Assembly (NCBI GenBank): GCA_963662375.2
Contig: CAXXRP010000005.1
Span: 186,001-250,000 of the forward strand
From: UBA11612 sp963662375
GTDB taxonomy: Bacteria; Pseudomonadota; Alphaproteobacteria; Rhodospirillales; Rhodospirillaceae
Length of the DNA stretch: 64,000 bases
Reading direction: 5' to 3'
In this document: positions 1 to 8,804 of the stretch, piece by piece
Layout: each line of letters starts with the position of its first letter
Position numbering within the stretch: position 1 is the stretch's first letter
Notes under the pieces: generated by a model
Told to the model about the DNA's origin: nothing
What the model saw: the letters and a program-made list of their open reading frames with translations, nothing else
Database searches by the model: none
Program-made: the position numbers and the translations under genes

Positions 1-600
1 TATATCGACTCGTTCAATATCATCACCGCCATTTCCCCTGCCAAGGATGTCGATGGACTTCACCCGGAGAACGTAGGGCGTTTGGTGTCCGGAGGCGATG
101 CGCCGGTGTCTTGCACGCCCCTTGGATGCCTTATGCTGCTCAAGGACAGTTTAGGCGACTTGACGGGTAAGCGGGCGTTGGTCATGGGCCGCTCGAACCT
201 CGTGGGTAAGCCGATGGCCCATCTGCTCCTCAACGAAAATTGCACGGTCACCATAGCCCATTCCCACACGATAGATTTGCCCGAACTTTGCCGGACAGCG
301 GACATCGCCGTTGCGGCCATGGGTCAGCCGGAAATGATCCGCGGCGATTGGATTATGCCGGGCGCTACCGTCATTGACGTGGGTATCAGGCGTGTGCCCG
401 CGGCAGAGGGAAAAACAAAGCTCGTCGGCGACGTGAACTTTGCCGAAGCATCAAAAGTAGCCGGAGCCATAACGCCTGTGCCCGGCGGCGTGGGTCCTAT
501 GACCATCGTTTGCTTAATGGTCAATACATTGAAGGCGGTGTGCACCCAACTCGGCATCACCGATGTCACCTTGCCAACGCGCCTGCCGCCGAAGGCTTAA
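1..600 (+). CDS. folD: FolD, bifunctional methylenetetrahydrofolate dehydrogenase/cyclohydrolase (C-terminal part)
   Basis: Interconverts 5,10-methylene-THF, 5,10-methenyl-THF and 10-formyl-THF in the cytosolic one-carbon pathway. The frame is open from base 1, so the 5' end lies outside the window; 199 residues are visible of a usual length near 290. The family signatures are present: DVDGLHPENVGRL, then the Rossmann segment GKRALVMGRSNLVGKPMAHL and the C-terminal ITPVPGGVGPMT. The stop (598-600) overlaps the stop of the broken FkbM gene on the other strand. No defect is visible in the part seen. Confidence 0.95.
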   Translation, partial: YIDSFNIITAISPAKDVDGLHPENVGRLVSGGDAPVSCTPLGCLMLLKDSLGDLTGKRALVMGRSNLVGKPMAHLLLNENCTVTIAHSHTIDLPELCRTADIAVAAMGQPEMIRGDWIMPGATVIDVGIRRVPAAEGKTKLVGDVNFAEASKVAGAITPVPGGVGPMTIVCLMVNTLKAVCTQLGITDVTLPTRLPPKA

Positions 601-1395
601 GCCTTGAGGCCCGGCCGCGCGCGATAATCTTGTAAGGGAACGGCCATCCCGCGACTCTGCATGTCCGTGAGAATATGCAGGCACAGGTCATAGGATTTGT
701 AAAAGCTGTGCAGCATCGTCACCAGCTTGAACAACCGCTTCGCCGGATAACTGTTCAAGGTGGCGAGATCGGTTACATAAATAGCGTGGCGTAAACCACT
801 TAATTCAATCCGCTCAGTGGCACGGCGGGATTAGACACCGGCGTATAGAACATGCGGCTCAAGCCCGAAAGGGCGTGTGGTTGAAAGCCCTGGCCGCGCA
901 TATGGTTATCGATGTCCAGGAACAAAGGATAGCCCTCATACTGCGACACAAATTCCATTTCCACTTCCACCGCCATGGCCGTGGGCAGCAGCCGTTCCGC
1001 GCTGCACAGCACGTCCAATGCAGCGCTTTGAACATCAATCTGTAGAAAATCGATTTCAGACTCCGAGATGACGTCATTCAAGCGCTTGGTTTCCACGGGT
1101 AGGTGCCTTTGACGGCGGGGTAATCGGTTAAAGTCGTGAAGCGCCTTACAACGGCATCGTTAAGACGGTACAGCGAACTTGTGTAGCCGAAGGTGGTTTC
1201 ATAAAAGGTCGCGGGTCCTCCGCGGCCTACGAAGACCGGGTAGCATCTGCTGGATGCGCGGACCCCGGAATTGAAAGTCGCGCCGGCGCTCTTATTTGGC
1301 CCCAAACCAAGGGTCGCGGCTTTGTTTCGGTCAACTAAGTCCTAATAGAATGCAGATTTAACCACTGGCGCCGCGCCAACGTCCACGAGCAGCAT
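597..1395 (-). pseudogene. FkbM-family methyltransferase, degraded
   Basis: Reading leftward, pieces of one FkbM-type SAM methyltransferase appear in changing frames. From 1395 comes MLLVDVGAA (glycine-rich SAM loop start), soon followed by an in-frame stop. Then from about 1305 to 1078 comes the segment with ATFYETTFGYTSSLYRLN. A one-base shift near 1085 leads to VETKRLNDVI and IDFLQIDVQSAALDVL. A second shift near 820-835 leads to the C-terminal piece ending RPGLKA at 597. Order and content match the family (VDVGA, EATFY-like, DFLQIDVQ, AVEVEMEF), so this is one decayed gene rather than several small ones. FkbM enzymes usually O-methylate sugars or natural products; the substrate here is unknown. 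Confidence 0.75.
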
Positions 1396-1457
1396 TAGCT
1401 CCAAATCCGGAACCAATTCTTAGAAACTGAAAGCCGTATGAACCACCGGTATTCGCG

Positions 1458-2225
1458 CTAATTGAACTTGCTGAAGTCCGGCGCGCGTTTTTCGAGGAAA
1501 GCGGTAGCCGCCTCTCTGAATTCCGCCGATGCCAGCCGCTCACCGACCGCGCGGTTCTCCAATGCGATACGTTCAAAGATTTTATCGGCGTCCGCGCGCA
1601 AAAGCGCCTTTGCCTGACGGAGCGCGGCAGGTGGTTTCGAGGCCAGCGCCTTGGCCTTATCCATGACCGTGGCCATCAATGCGTCCGGAGCGACCACAGC
1701 GTTAATGATGCCAAGGCTTGCGGCCCTCTCAGCGTCGAAGGCCTCGCCCAACAACAGTAGTTCCGCGGCGCGTGCATTGCCTACTATACGTGGCAGCAGA
1801 AATGTGGAAGCGAACTCCGGCACGATGGCGATATTAACGAAGGGCAGTTGAAACTTTGCCGACGGCACGGCGTAGACCAGGTCGCAGTGCGGCAACATTG
1901 TTGTGCCCACACCCACCGCCACACCGTTCACAGCCGCAATAACCGGCTTTGGAAACTTCGCCAAGCAAGCCATGAACTGGAACACCGGCGCGTCTGGTGT
2001 CATCGGCGGATTTTCAAGGAAATCCTTCAAATCGTTGCCGGCGGTAAAACTGTCGCCGCTACCAGTGATCACAACCACCCGTACGTCGGCATCATCAGCG
2101 GCTGCGGTTAAGGCCGCCGTCGTGTCGGCGTACATAGCGGTCAACAGCGCGTTCTTCTTGTCCGGGCGGTTGAAGGACAAGATAAGAACATTACCGCTAT
2201 TTTCAGTGCGGATGTTGCCTGTCAT
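1458..2225 (-). CDS. Enoyl-CoA hydratase/isomerase family protein
   Basis: A 255-residue crotonase-fold protein, normal length. Both oxyanion-hole segments are visible: FTAGNDLKDFL near residue 62 and AVNGVAVGVGTTML near residue 98. The segment LPFVNIAIVPEFAST has a single acidic residue in the PE position. This resembles delta3,delta2-enoyl-CoA isomerases more than hydratases, which need two glutamates, so I infer isomerase-type chemistry on acyl-CoA in fatty-acid oxidation. The ATG at 2225 has a strong upstream AGAGAGGGG-type ribosome site. It lies 26 bases downstream of argG on the same strand and may be co-transcribed, though the pathways are unrelated. Substrate specificity cannot be read from sequence. 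Confidence 0.85.
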   Translation of the reverse strand: MTGNIRTENSGNVLILSFNRPDKKNALLTAMYADTTAALTAAADDADVRVVVITGSGDSFTAGNDLKDFLENPPMTPDAPVFQFMACLAKFPKPVIAAVNGVAVGVGTTMLPHCDLVYAVPSAKFQLPFVNIAIVPEFASTFLLPRIVGNARAAELLLLGEAFDAERAASLGIINAVVAPDALMATVMDKAKALASKPPAALRQAKALLRADADKIFERIALENRAVGERLASAEFREAATAFLEKRAPDFSKFN

Positions 2226-2251
2226 TTTCCGCCCCTCTCTTTGATCCGGAG

Positions 2252-3460
2252 TTATTGCTGCGCCATTTTGCCCAACCGCAAGCGTAGAGCGTTGAGTTTG
2301 ATGAAGCCCTCCGCATCGTGCTGGTTATAGACGGAATCCTCCTCGAAAGTGACGTAGTCCATGCGGTACAGGGAATTAGGCGACTTGCGACCCACAACCC
2401 AGGCATTCCCTTTGTAGAGCTTAAGGCGCGCAATGCCGTTGACCCGCTCTTGGGTCTGGTCGATGGCGGCCTGGAGCATCTCGCGCTCGGGCGCGAACCA
2501 ATAGCCGGTATAGACCAGCTTGGCGTAGCGCGGCATCAACTCGTCTTTCAAGTGAGCCGCTTCGCGGTCAAGGGTAATGCTTTCCACAGCACGGTGGGCG
2601 GTGAGTAAAAGTGTGCCGCCCGGGGTTTCATAGACACCGCGGCTCTTCATGCCAACGTAACGGTTTTCCACCAAATCAAGGCGCCCCACGCCGTGCCGAC
2701 CGGCGATTTTATTCAACGTGGTGAGTAAGGCGGCGGGAGAAAGTTTCGTGCCGTTTACCGCGATGGCATCGCCGCGAGAGAACTCAACTTCAACGTATTC
2801 GGGTTTGTCGGGTGCAGCGTCTGGCGAGACCGTGAGACGAAACATATCCTCGTCCGGCTCCGCCCACGGATCTTCAAGCGCCTTGCCTTCGTAGGAAATA
2901 TGCAGAAGGTTCGCATCCATGGAATAGGGCGCTTCACCGCGTTTGTCGGTGGGTATGGGAATCTGATGTTGCTCAGCATAGGCGATGAGTTTGCTGCGCG
3001 AGTTCAAATCCCATTCCCGCCACGGCGCAATAACTTTGACGTCCGGCTTTAATGCATAGGCGCTTAACTCAAAGCGTACTTGGTCGTTGCCCTTGCCGGT
3101 GGCGCCATGGGCGATGGCGTCGGCGCCGGTCTCGACGGCTATTTCCACCTGTCGCTTAGCAATCAGCGGCCGGGCGATGGATGTGCCGAGCAGGTACACA
3201 CCCTCGTAAAGTGCGTTGGCACGGAACATTGGGAACACGAAATCGCGGACGAATTCCTCGCGCAAATCCTCGATGAAGATCTGCTTGATGCCCATCAGCT
3301 CAGCCTTTTTACGGGCCGGTTCAAGTTCTTCACCCTGGCCGATGTCCGCGGTGAAGGTCACCACCTCGCAACCTCTTTCTACCTGCAGCCAGCGCAGAAT
3401 GATGGATGTATCGAGGCCGCCGGAGTACGCCAGCACGACCTTCTTCAGTTTTGCAGCCAT
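2252..3460 (-). CDS. argG: Argininosuccinate synthase
   Basis: Joins citrulline and aspartate with ATP to form argininosuccinate, the penultimate step of arginine synthesis (cytosol). The N terminus MAAKLKKVVLAYSGGLDTSI contains the PP-loop SGGLDTS that binds ATP; further family blocks include GATGKGNDQVRFE and the citrulline/aspartate region GEAPYSMDANLLHISYEGK. The start at 3460 is preferred over the upstream ATG at 3493, because homologues begin a few residues before the PP-loop and 3493 would add an unrelated leader. Length is then 402 residues, typical. A promoter-like pair lies upstream at 3507-3534. Confidence 0.97.
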   Translation of the reverse strand: MAAKLKKVVLAYSGGLDTSIILRWLQVERGCEVVTFTADIGQGEELEPARKKAELMGIKQIFIEDLREEFVRDFVFPMFRANALYEGVYLLGTSIARPLIAKRQVEIAVETGADAIAHGATGKGNDQVRFELSAYALKPDVKVIAPWREWDLNSRSKLIAYAEQHQIPIPTDKRGEAPYSMDANLLHISYEGKALEDPWAEPDEDMFRLTVSPDAAPDKPEYVEVEFSRGDAIAVNGTKLSPAALLTTLNKIAGRHGVGRLDLVENRYVGMKSRGVYETPGGTLLLTAHRAVESITLDREAAHLKDELMPRYAKLVYTGYWFAPEREMLQAAIDQTQERVNGIARLKLYKGNAWVVGRKSPNSLYRMDYVTFEEDSVYNQHDAEGFIKLNALRLRLGKMAQQ

Positions 3461-3506
3461 GAGTGAGCCTTGTCCGCGATGAAATATGCTCAAAGAATTA
3501 GCGCGC

Positions 3507-3534
3507 AGTATACGCGCCGCGTCGCCGGGAACAA
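3507..3534 (-). promoter_or_regulatory. Candidate sigma-70-type promoter for argG
   Basis: On the minus strand, TTGTTC (3534-3529) and TATACT (3512-3507) are separated by 16 bases and lie about 50 bases upstream of the argG start. The -10 is a good match and the -35 fair. This is inferred from sequence alone. Confidence 0.4.
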
Positions 3535-3553
3535 GTGAAGTAGCGATAGTGGA

Positions 3554-4693
3554 TTATAGGGTAGCAACTTCTTTTTCTGCCCAGACCTTCTCGGCGTTCG
3601 ACTGGCGCTCGCGGACGGGGAGTTTCTCGGAATCCGTTTTCAGCTGTCCGCAAGCCGCGAAGATATCCCGGCCTCGGGGCGTTCGTATGGGCGCTGTGAG
3701 GCCCGCATCCCAGAGGCTTTGTGCGAACGCCCGGATAACATCATCGTCCGAGCAGTCGTAGGGTGCGCCCGGCCACGGATTGAAGGGAATGAGATTGAAC
3801 TTACAGGGAATGCCCTTAACCAGCTTGATCAGGGCCCGCGCATGCGCGGGGGTATCATTGATATCCTTTAGCATCACATATTCGAAGGTGATTCGCCGGG
3901 CATTGCTGACGCCGGGATAATTGCCGCAGGCCTGCATCAAGTCTTTCAGTGGATATTTTTTGTTGATGGGCATGAGGACGTTGCGAGTATCGTCATCAGG
4001 CGCATGCAGAGAGATGGCGAGATTGACGCCGAGTTCCTCTCCGCATCTGTGAATTTCCGGAACCACACCCGACGTCGACAACGTGATGCGGCGTTTTCCG
4101 ATTGCGATACCGTCATCAGCCATGACGATCTTCATGGCCTCCGCCACGCTCTCAAAATTGTAGAGAGGCTCACCCATACCCATAAGCACGATATTCGAGA
4201 GCATGCGCCGCTCGTCCGTCGGGGTGGGCCATTCGCCGTAGCTATCCCGTGCCACCATGAACTGACCGACGATTTCAGCCGGAGTGAGATTGCGCACCAG
4301 CCTTTGGGTGCCCGTATGGCAGAAGCGACAGGTCAGTGTGCATCCCACTTGCGAGGAAATGCAGACTGCACCCCGGTCTTCCTCGGGAATGAACACGGTT
4401 TCGGCCTTCTGTCCGTCGCCGAAATGTAAGAGCCACTTGCGCGTGCCATCGGTTGAAGTTTGTTCGCGCGCGGCCAGTGGTCGGGCGATGATAAATCGGT
4501 CTTCGAGTTTTGTTCTTAGCGCTTTGGACAAATCCGTCATGGCGGAAAAATTCGTGGCGCCGCGATGGTAGATCCAATGCCAGAGTTGTTTCGCGCGGTA
4601 GGGCTTTTCGCTTATGCCGGCTACCGCGCCGGCAAGGGCCTCGCGGCTCAACCCCACCAGATTTATGCGCTCATCCGTAGCGCCGGTGTTCAT
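3554..4693 (-). CDS. rlmN: RlmN, dual-specificity 23S rRNA A2503 / tRNA A37 C2-methyltransferase
   Basis: Radical-SAM enzyme that methylates C2 of adenosine in 23S rRNA and some tRNAs. The cluster motif is CTLTCRFCHTG (CxxxCxxC). The C-terminal FAACGQL carries the catalytic cysteine that forms the methyl-RNA adduct in this family. The N-terminal KQLWHWIYHRG and SLHAPDDDTRN blocks also match. At 379 residues it is full length. Its ATG overlaps the stop of the upstream moeB-like gene (ATGA arrangement at 4690-4693), indicating translational coupling in the leftward block. Confidence 0.96.
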   Translation of the reverse strand: MNTGATDERINLVGLSREALAGAVAGISEKPYRAKQLWHWIYHRGATNFSAMTDLSKALRTKLEDRFIIARPLAAREQTSTDGTRKWLLHFGDGQKAETVFIPEEDRGAVCISSQVGCTLTCRFCHTGTQRLVRNLTPAEIVGQFMVARDSYGEWPTPTDERRMLSNIVLMGMGEPLYNFESVAEAMKIVMADDGIAIGKRRITLSTSGVVPEIHRCGEELGVNLAISLHAPDDDTRNVLMPINKKYPLKDLMQACGNYPGVSNARRITFEYVMLKDINDTPAHARALIKLVKGIPCKFNLIPFNPWPGAPYDCSDDDVIRAFAQSLWDAGLTAPIRTPRGRDIFAACGQLKTDSEKLPVRERQSNAEKVWAEKEVATL

Positions 4694-5487
4694 GAGGTGG
4701 CCTGCTCGTGAATACTAAGATCCCTAATGGTAGCCGCCTTGCTGCACAGAGGACAGGCTGGGTCGGGGTTTATCTTTACGTGGCGCATAGTCGCTGTCAG
4801 AGCGTTATAGACAAGCAACCGACCCGCCATACCCTCACCTATGCCGAGAACCTCTTTGATCACCTCTGTGGCCTGCAGCGTCCCCAGCACGCCCGCCACG
4901 GCACCCAGTACGCCGGCCTCCTGACACGTGGGGATTTGCCCGTCCGGTGGGGGTTCGGGGTACAAGCAGCGGTAGCAGGGGCCGCCGTTATGGGGTTTGT
5001 AGGTAGAAAGCTGGCCATCGAAACGCAAAACCGCTGCGGACACCAAACTCTTCTTTGCGAAGAAGCAAGCATCGTTGACCAGAAATCGCGTGGGGAAATT
5101 ATCGCTACCATCGGCAATGATATCATAGCGGCTCATCAATTCAGCGACGTTGCTTGTGTTCAGTCGGGTTGAATGTTCGATCAACTTCACATCCGAATTT
5201 ATGGCTGCAACGGCCGCGTGCGCGCTGGCGGTTTTTGGCGTGCCGATGCGGTCTGTTGTGTGGGCGATTTGGCGTTGTAAGTTCGAAAGATCAACATCGT
5301 CGTCGTCGATAACGCCGATGGTGCCGACCCCCGCCGCCGCGAGATAAAGGATGACCGGCGAACCTAGGCCACCCGCGCCGACAACAAGCACTTTGGCGTT
5401 CAGGAGTTTTTCCTGACCAGTGCCGCCGACTTCCTTCAGCAGGATATGGCGGGCGTAGCGGTGGATTTGGGATTCGGTAAAATCCAT
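4690..5487 (-). CDS. moeB: MoeB/ThiF/HesA-family adenylyltransferase
   Basis: An E1-like enzyme that adenylates the C-terminal glycine of a ubiquitin-like sulfur carrier (MoaD or ThiS) for molybdopterin or thiazole synthesis. The ATP-binding loop GAGGLGSPVILYLAAAGVG starts near residue 37, followed by DDDDVDLSNLQRQ. Zinc-binding CxxC pairs occur in CYRCLYPEPPP and CPLCSKAA. At 265 residues it has no rhodanese domain, so it is MoeB-like rather than MOCS3-like. No MoaD, ThiS or other cofactor gene lies nearby, so the choice between MoeB and ThiF rests on similarity. It sits 15 bases below dut and overlaps rlmN by 4 bases. Confidence 0.85.
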   Translation of the reverse strand: MDFTESQIHRYARHILLKEVGGTGQEKLLNAKVLVVGAGGLGSPVILYLAAAGVGTIGVIDDDDVDLSNLQRQIAHTTDRIGTPKTASAHAAVAAINSDVKLIEHSTRLNTSNVAELMSRYDIIADGSDNFPTRFLVNDACFFAKKSLVSAAVLRFDGQLSTYKPHNGGPCYRCLYPEPPPDGQIPTCQEAGVLGAVAGVLGTLQATEVIKEVLGIGEGMAGRLLVYNALTATMRHVKINPDPACPLCSKAATIRDLSIHEQATS

Positions 5488-5502
5488 AAACGTTAGCCGC
5501 GC

Positions 5503-5967
5503 TTAAGCGCCTTTCGCCGTGCCCGTAGAGCCGAATCCGCCGGCGCCACGTTCACTCTCAGGCAGAGTTTCTTTTTCTTCCCAGGTCACCGTGCGTATTG
5601 GCGCGATGATCAGTTGCGCAATGCGCAGACCCCTGCTCACGGTAAAGGGCTCGGCCCCGTGATTAATTAGGATTACGCCGATTTCGCCTCGATAATCGGC
5701 ATCGATGGTGCCCGGGCTGTTGAGGACCGTGACGCCATTTTTCGCGGCTAGGCCGGATCGAGGCCGTACCTGGGCCTCAAAACCCGCCGGCAAAGCGATA
5801 GAAAAGCCGCTCGGGATGATGGTATAGCCGCCCGGTGCAATGGTCACGTCCGCGTCGATGGCTGCGCAAAGATCGATGCCCGCTGATTGATTGGTCTGGT
5901 AGGCGGGCAATGGCAGATCCTTGGCGTTGGGCAGGCGTTTGATGGCAACGGACGTGATAACGGGCAC
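5503..5967 (-). CDS. dut: Deoxyuridine 5'-triphosphate nucleotidohydrolase (dUTPase)
   Basis: Hydrolyses dUTP to dUMP, keeping uracil out of DNA and feeding dTMP synthesis. All five trimeric dUTPase motifs are visible: SAGIDLCA, RPRSGLAAKNGV, GTIDADYRGEIGVIL, RIAQLI and the C-terminal ERGAGGFGSTG. A GTG at 5967 (PVITSVAIKRL follows) gives 154 residues, the usual size. It lies just after the coaBC stop with GGAC upstream; a longer reading from 6168 would run antisense-like through coaBC and is not credible. Pairing of coaBC and dut is common in bacteria. Confidence 0.95.
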   Translation of the reverse strand: MPVITSVAIKRLPNAKDLPLPAYQTNQSAGIDLCAAIDADVTIAPGGYTIIPSGFSIALPAGFEAQVRPRSGLAAKNGVTVLNSPGTIDADYRGEIGVILINHGAEPFTVSRGLRIAQLIIAPIRTVTWEEKETLPESERGAGGFGSTGTAKGA

Positions 5968-5977
5968 CGGAAAGTCC

Positions 5978-7189
5978 TTACAGATTTCGTTCAACAAATT
6001 TGACAATGCGCTCGGCAAGACGTTCGGCCACAGCGCGCTTGGGTATGGTGGGCCAGTTTTCCACGCCGGCGGCTGTAACCAGATGCACGGTGTTGCTGTC
6101 GCCGCCGAAGGTGCCGCTACCCGGTGAAACGTCATTGACGACAATCCAATCACAGTTCTTGGATGCACGCTTTAACTGGGCGTTTTCGATCAGGTTCTCG
6201 GTTTCCGCCGCAAAGCCGACGACCAAACCTGGACGGTCAGGTCCGTGTTGAGACAAAGTCGCAAGAATATCGGGGTTTTCAGCGAGCGTTAACGTCGGTG
6301 CCTTTGATCCCTTTCTAATCTTTTGTCCGGTTTGGCCGGCCACCGACCAATCGGCCACGGCAGCGGCGCAGACTAAAATCTCCGCCGGCAAAGCTTCGTT
6401 GCAAGCCGTCATCATCTGTGCGGCTGTTTCCACGTTCACCGCCGTTACCCCATCGGGATTGGGTTCGCTCGAGGGTCCAGTTACAAGCGTGACGTTCGCG
6501 CCCAAATCTGCCAACGCGGAAGCTACCGCATGCCCCTGTTTTCCAGACGAGCGGTTGGCAATATAGCGCACCGGGTCGATGGGTTCGCGCGTGGGCCCGC
6601 TGGTGACAACGGCGCGGTAGCCCACCAAGGGACCCTCGCCTTGGTTCTTTTGAAAATGCCGCGAAAGCGCGGCAATGATATCGGCAACTTCGACCATGCG
6701 GCCGTCGCCCACCTCGCCGCAGGCAAGATCTCCGGCGCCGGGCCCAATCACCTGCACTTCGCGCATCTTTAGTGTTTGAAGATTTGCCTGCGTGGCTGGA
6801 TGAGTCCACATCATCACGTTCATGCTTGGTACGATCATCACCGGTTTGTCGGTGGCGAGCAGCGCGGTGGTTGCCAAATCATCAGCAACGCCAATGGACA
6901 TTTTAGCCATAATGTCGGCCGTCGCCGGGGCAACCAGAATGATATCCGCCTCCCGGCAAAGGCGAATATGGCCCATCTCGGCCTCATCCGTCAGCGAGAA
7001 CAGGCCCTGATAGACCTTGTGACCAGACAGCGAAGCTAAGGTCAGGGGTGTGACGAATTGCGATCCTCCCTTGGTCAAAATGCAGGTCACTGACGCGCCG
7101 CGCTCACGCAAGCGCCGAATTAGGTCGGGCACCTTCACCGCGGCGATGCCGCCAGAGACGATCAATAGGATTTTCTTGTTTTCAAGCAC
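5978..7189 (-). CDS. coaBC: CoaBC, phosphopantothenoylcysteine decarboxylase / phosphopantothenate-cysteine ligase
   Basis: Bifunctional coenzyme A biosynthesis enzyme. The N-terminal flavoprotein CoaC half shows IVSGGIAAVKVPDLIRRL and PSMNVMMWTHPATQANL (usually PAMN; here Ala is Ser). The C-terminal CoaB half shows VTSGPTREPIDPVRYIANRS with SSGKQG, then AAAVADW. A GTG at 7189, preceded by AGGAAC, gives 403 residues, normal for the family; an earlier ATG at 7285 would run into ubiB and is rejected. It lies 32 bases downstream of ubiB in the leftward block. Confidence 0.95.
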   Translation of the reverse strand: MLENKKILLIVSGGIAAVKVPDLIRRLRERGASVTCILTKGGSQFVTPLTLASLSGHKVYQGLFSLTDEAEMGHIRLCREADIILVAPATADIMAKMSIGVADDLATTALLATDKPVMIVPSMNVMMWTHPATQANLQTLKMREVQVIGPGAGDLACGEVGDGRMVEVADIIAALSRHFQKNQGEGPLVGYRAVVTSGPTREPIDPVRYIANRSSGKQGHAVASALADLGANVTLVTGPSSEPNPDGVTAVNVETAAQMMTACNEALPAEILVCAAAVADWSVAGQTGQKIRKGSKAPTLTLAENPDILATLSQHGPDRPGLVVGFAAETENLIENAQLKRASKNCDWIVVNDVSPGSGTFGGDSNTVHLVTAAGVENWPTIPKRAVAERLAERIVKFVERNL

Positions 7190-7221
7190 GCCGATGTTCC
7201 TATGCGCGAGTCGAGCGAACT

Positions 7222-8778
7222 CTATCCCAAGACGAGGGCGGCCAACAGGCCCGCGGCGATCAGCCACGGCGCCCACGCTGACCAACGGCGGCGCCCAGAC
7301 CCGTTGCTGTCCTCCCCACGAAGTGCGCGCGCCGTTTCCGAGTGCAGTCTGAGGCCTCCCCGCGTTATCTCTGTGGTGACCGCGTCAACTTGGTCGATAA
7401 TGCGCGGCAGTTTTTCCAACGTGCTGACAGCGTTTGCTGCGGCGTCCGTTATGACACCTTCAGGTCCGCGTCGCGTGCGCATCCACGCCTCGATCATAGG
7501 TTTTGTTAGCTCCCACATGTTTACGTCGGGCGCCAAGGAGCGTCCCACGCCCTCGGCCAGGAGCATACTTTTTTGCAACAACAGTAATTGAGGTTGGGCC
7601 TTCATCTCGAAGGTTTCGGTAATCTGGAACAACTGTCCCAGCAAGCGAGCGATTGAAATTTCCGAAATCGGCTTTCCCAGGATGGGTTCGGCAATGGATC
7701 TGCACGCCTGGGCGAAGCCTTCCACAGACTTGTGATCCGGAACGTATCCCGCACGAAGGTGCGCCTCGGCTACTTTGCGGTAGTCGCGGGTCAGGAAACC
7801 CAGCAGCATTTCGCCTAGGGTTTTCTGGGTTGCAGTATCAACTCGGCCCATGATGCCGAAATCCACAGCAATGATGATGCCGTCAGCGGTGACAAACAGG
7901 TTTCCGGGATGCATATCAGCATGAAAAAACCCGTGATGAAAAACCATTTTAAAAAACGCTTCGGCTGCGGTTTTCACAACGGCCACTGGATCAAGGCCCG
8001 TGGCCGCGACGGCGTCGATGTCGTCAACGCGCGCGCCTGCGACGCGCTCTAATGTCAACACACGCTCAGATGTGCGCTGCCAATCTACGGCGGGGATATG
8101 GAACGTTTTATCACCAGCAAAATTCTCACCCATTTCTTCTGCAGCCGCGGCCTCTAGGCGCAAATCCATCTCCACGCGCACGGTTTCCTCAAATGTGCGC
8201 ACCACATCTACCGGTTTAAGGCGTCTCAGTTTGGGGAAAGCCTGTTCGGCCAATTCCGCAATCCAGAACAAGACGTCGATATCACGGGCGAAGGCACGCT
8301 TTACGCCGGGCCGCATAATTTTTACGGCTACCTCTCGACCTTCGGTGGTCACGGCAAAGTGAACTTGCGCGATAGAGGCCGCCGCCACTGGTTTTTCGTC
8401 AATGCTCTCCAGCAATGTAGGTAGCGCAGTTCCGAAATCGTCCTCGATCGTCGACTTGGCATCGGAAAAGGGAAACGGCGGGAGGCGGTCCTGCAATTCA
8501 GACAAGTCGGCCGCATCTTGCTCGCCCAATAGATCGGCGCGCGTTGAAAGAGCCTGGCCGAATTTGATGAACGTCGGGCCAAGCGACGTTAGAGCCAGAG
8601 CAAGGCGTTGGCCCGGCCTCAAACCCTTGACCGACTTTCGCGGGCGCCAGATGCGGCCTGCGATGCGCGCCAGCACCCGACCAGCAGGATTCGTTTCAAT
8701 CAGGGTAAGCACGTCGTGCTGAGCTAGGCAGCGTGCAATAGCCCACAACCGGTTAAGATTTCGGAGGCTGCGCAGCAT
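7222..8778 (-). CDS. ubiB: UbiB, atypical kinase/ATPase for ubiquinone biosynthesis
   Basis: A membrane-associated ABC1/COQ8-type kinase-like protein needed for ubiquinone synthesis. It contains the KxGQ motif (FIKFGQALSTRADLL, near residue 71), the ATP lysine region VAVKIMRPGV, the HADMHPGNLF catalytic loop and VDFGIMGR (DFG equivalent). The C terminus ends in a hydrophobic segment after RRRWSAW, consistent with a membrane anchor. At 518 residues it is full length. It follows ubiE by 26 bases, the usual alphaproteobacterial pairing of quinone genes. Confidence 0.95.
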   Translation of the reverse strand: MLRSLRNLNRLWAIARCLAQHDVLTLIETNPAGRVLARIAGRIWRPRKSVKGLRPGQRLALALTSLGPTFIKFGQALSTRADLLGEQDAADLSELQDRLPPFPFSDAKSTIEDDFGTALPTLLESIDEKPVAAASIAQVHFAVTTEGREVAVKIMRPGVKRAFARDIDVLFWIAELAEQAFPKLRRLKPVDVVRTFEETVRVEMDLRLEAAAAEEMGENFAGDKTFHIPAVDWQRTSERVLTLERVAGARVDDIDAVAATGLDPVAVVKTAAEAFFKMVFHHGFFHADMHPGNLFVTADGIIIAVDFGIMGRVDTATQKTLGEMLLGFLTRDYRKVAEAHLRAGYVPDHKSVEGFAQACRSIAEPILGKPISEISIARLLGQLFQITETFEMKAQPQLLLLQKSMLLAEGVGRSLAPDVNMWELTKPMIEAWMRTRRGPEGVITDAAANAVSTLEKLPRIIDQVDAVTTEITRGGLRLHSETARALRGEDSNGSGRRRWSAWAPWLIAAGLLAALVLG

Positions 8779-8804
8779 GAGTCTTAGTCCGTTGACGGTA
8801 AAGT

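Noticed and set aside
4708..5172. Long plus-strand open frame opposite the moeB-like gene
   Set aside because: It is a shadow of a well-supported minus-strand gene and has no family signature. The same applies to long antisense frames in argG, gyrB, acnA, korA and istA.
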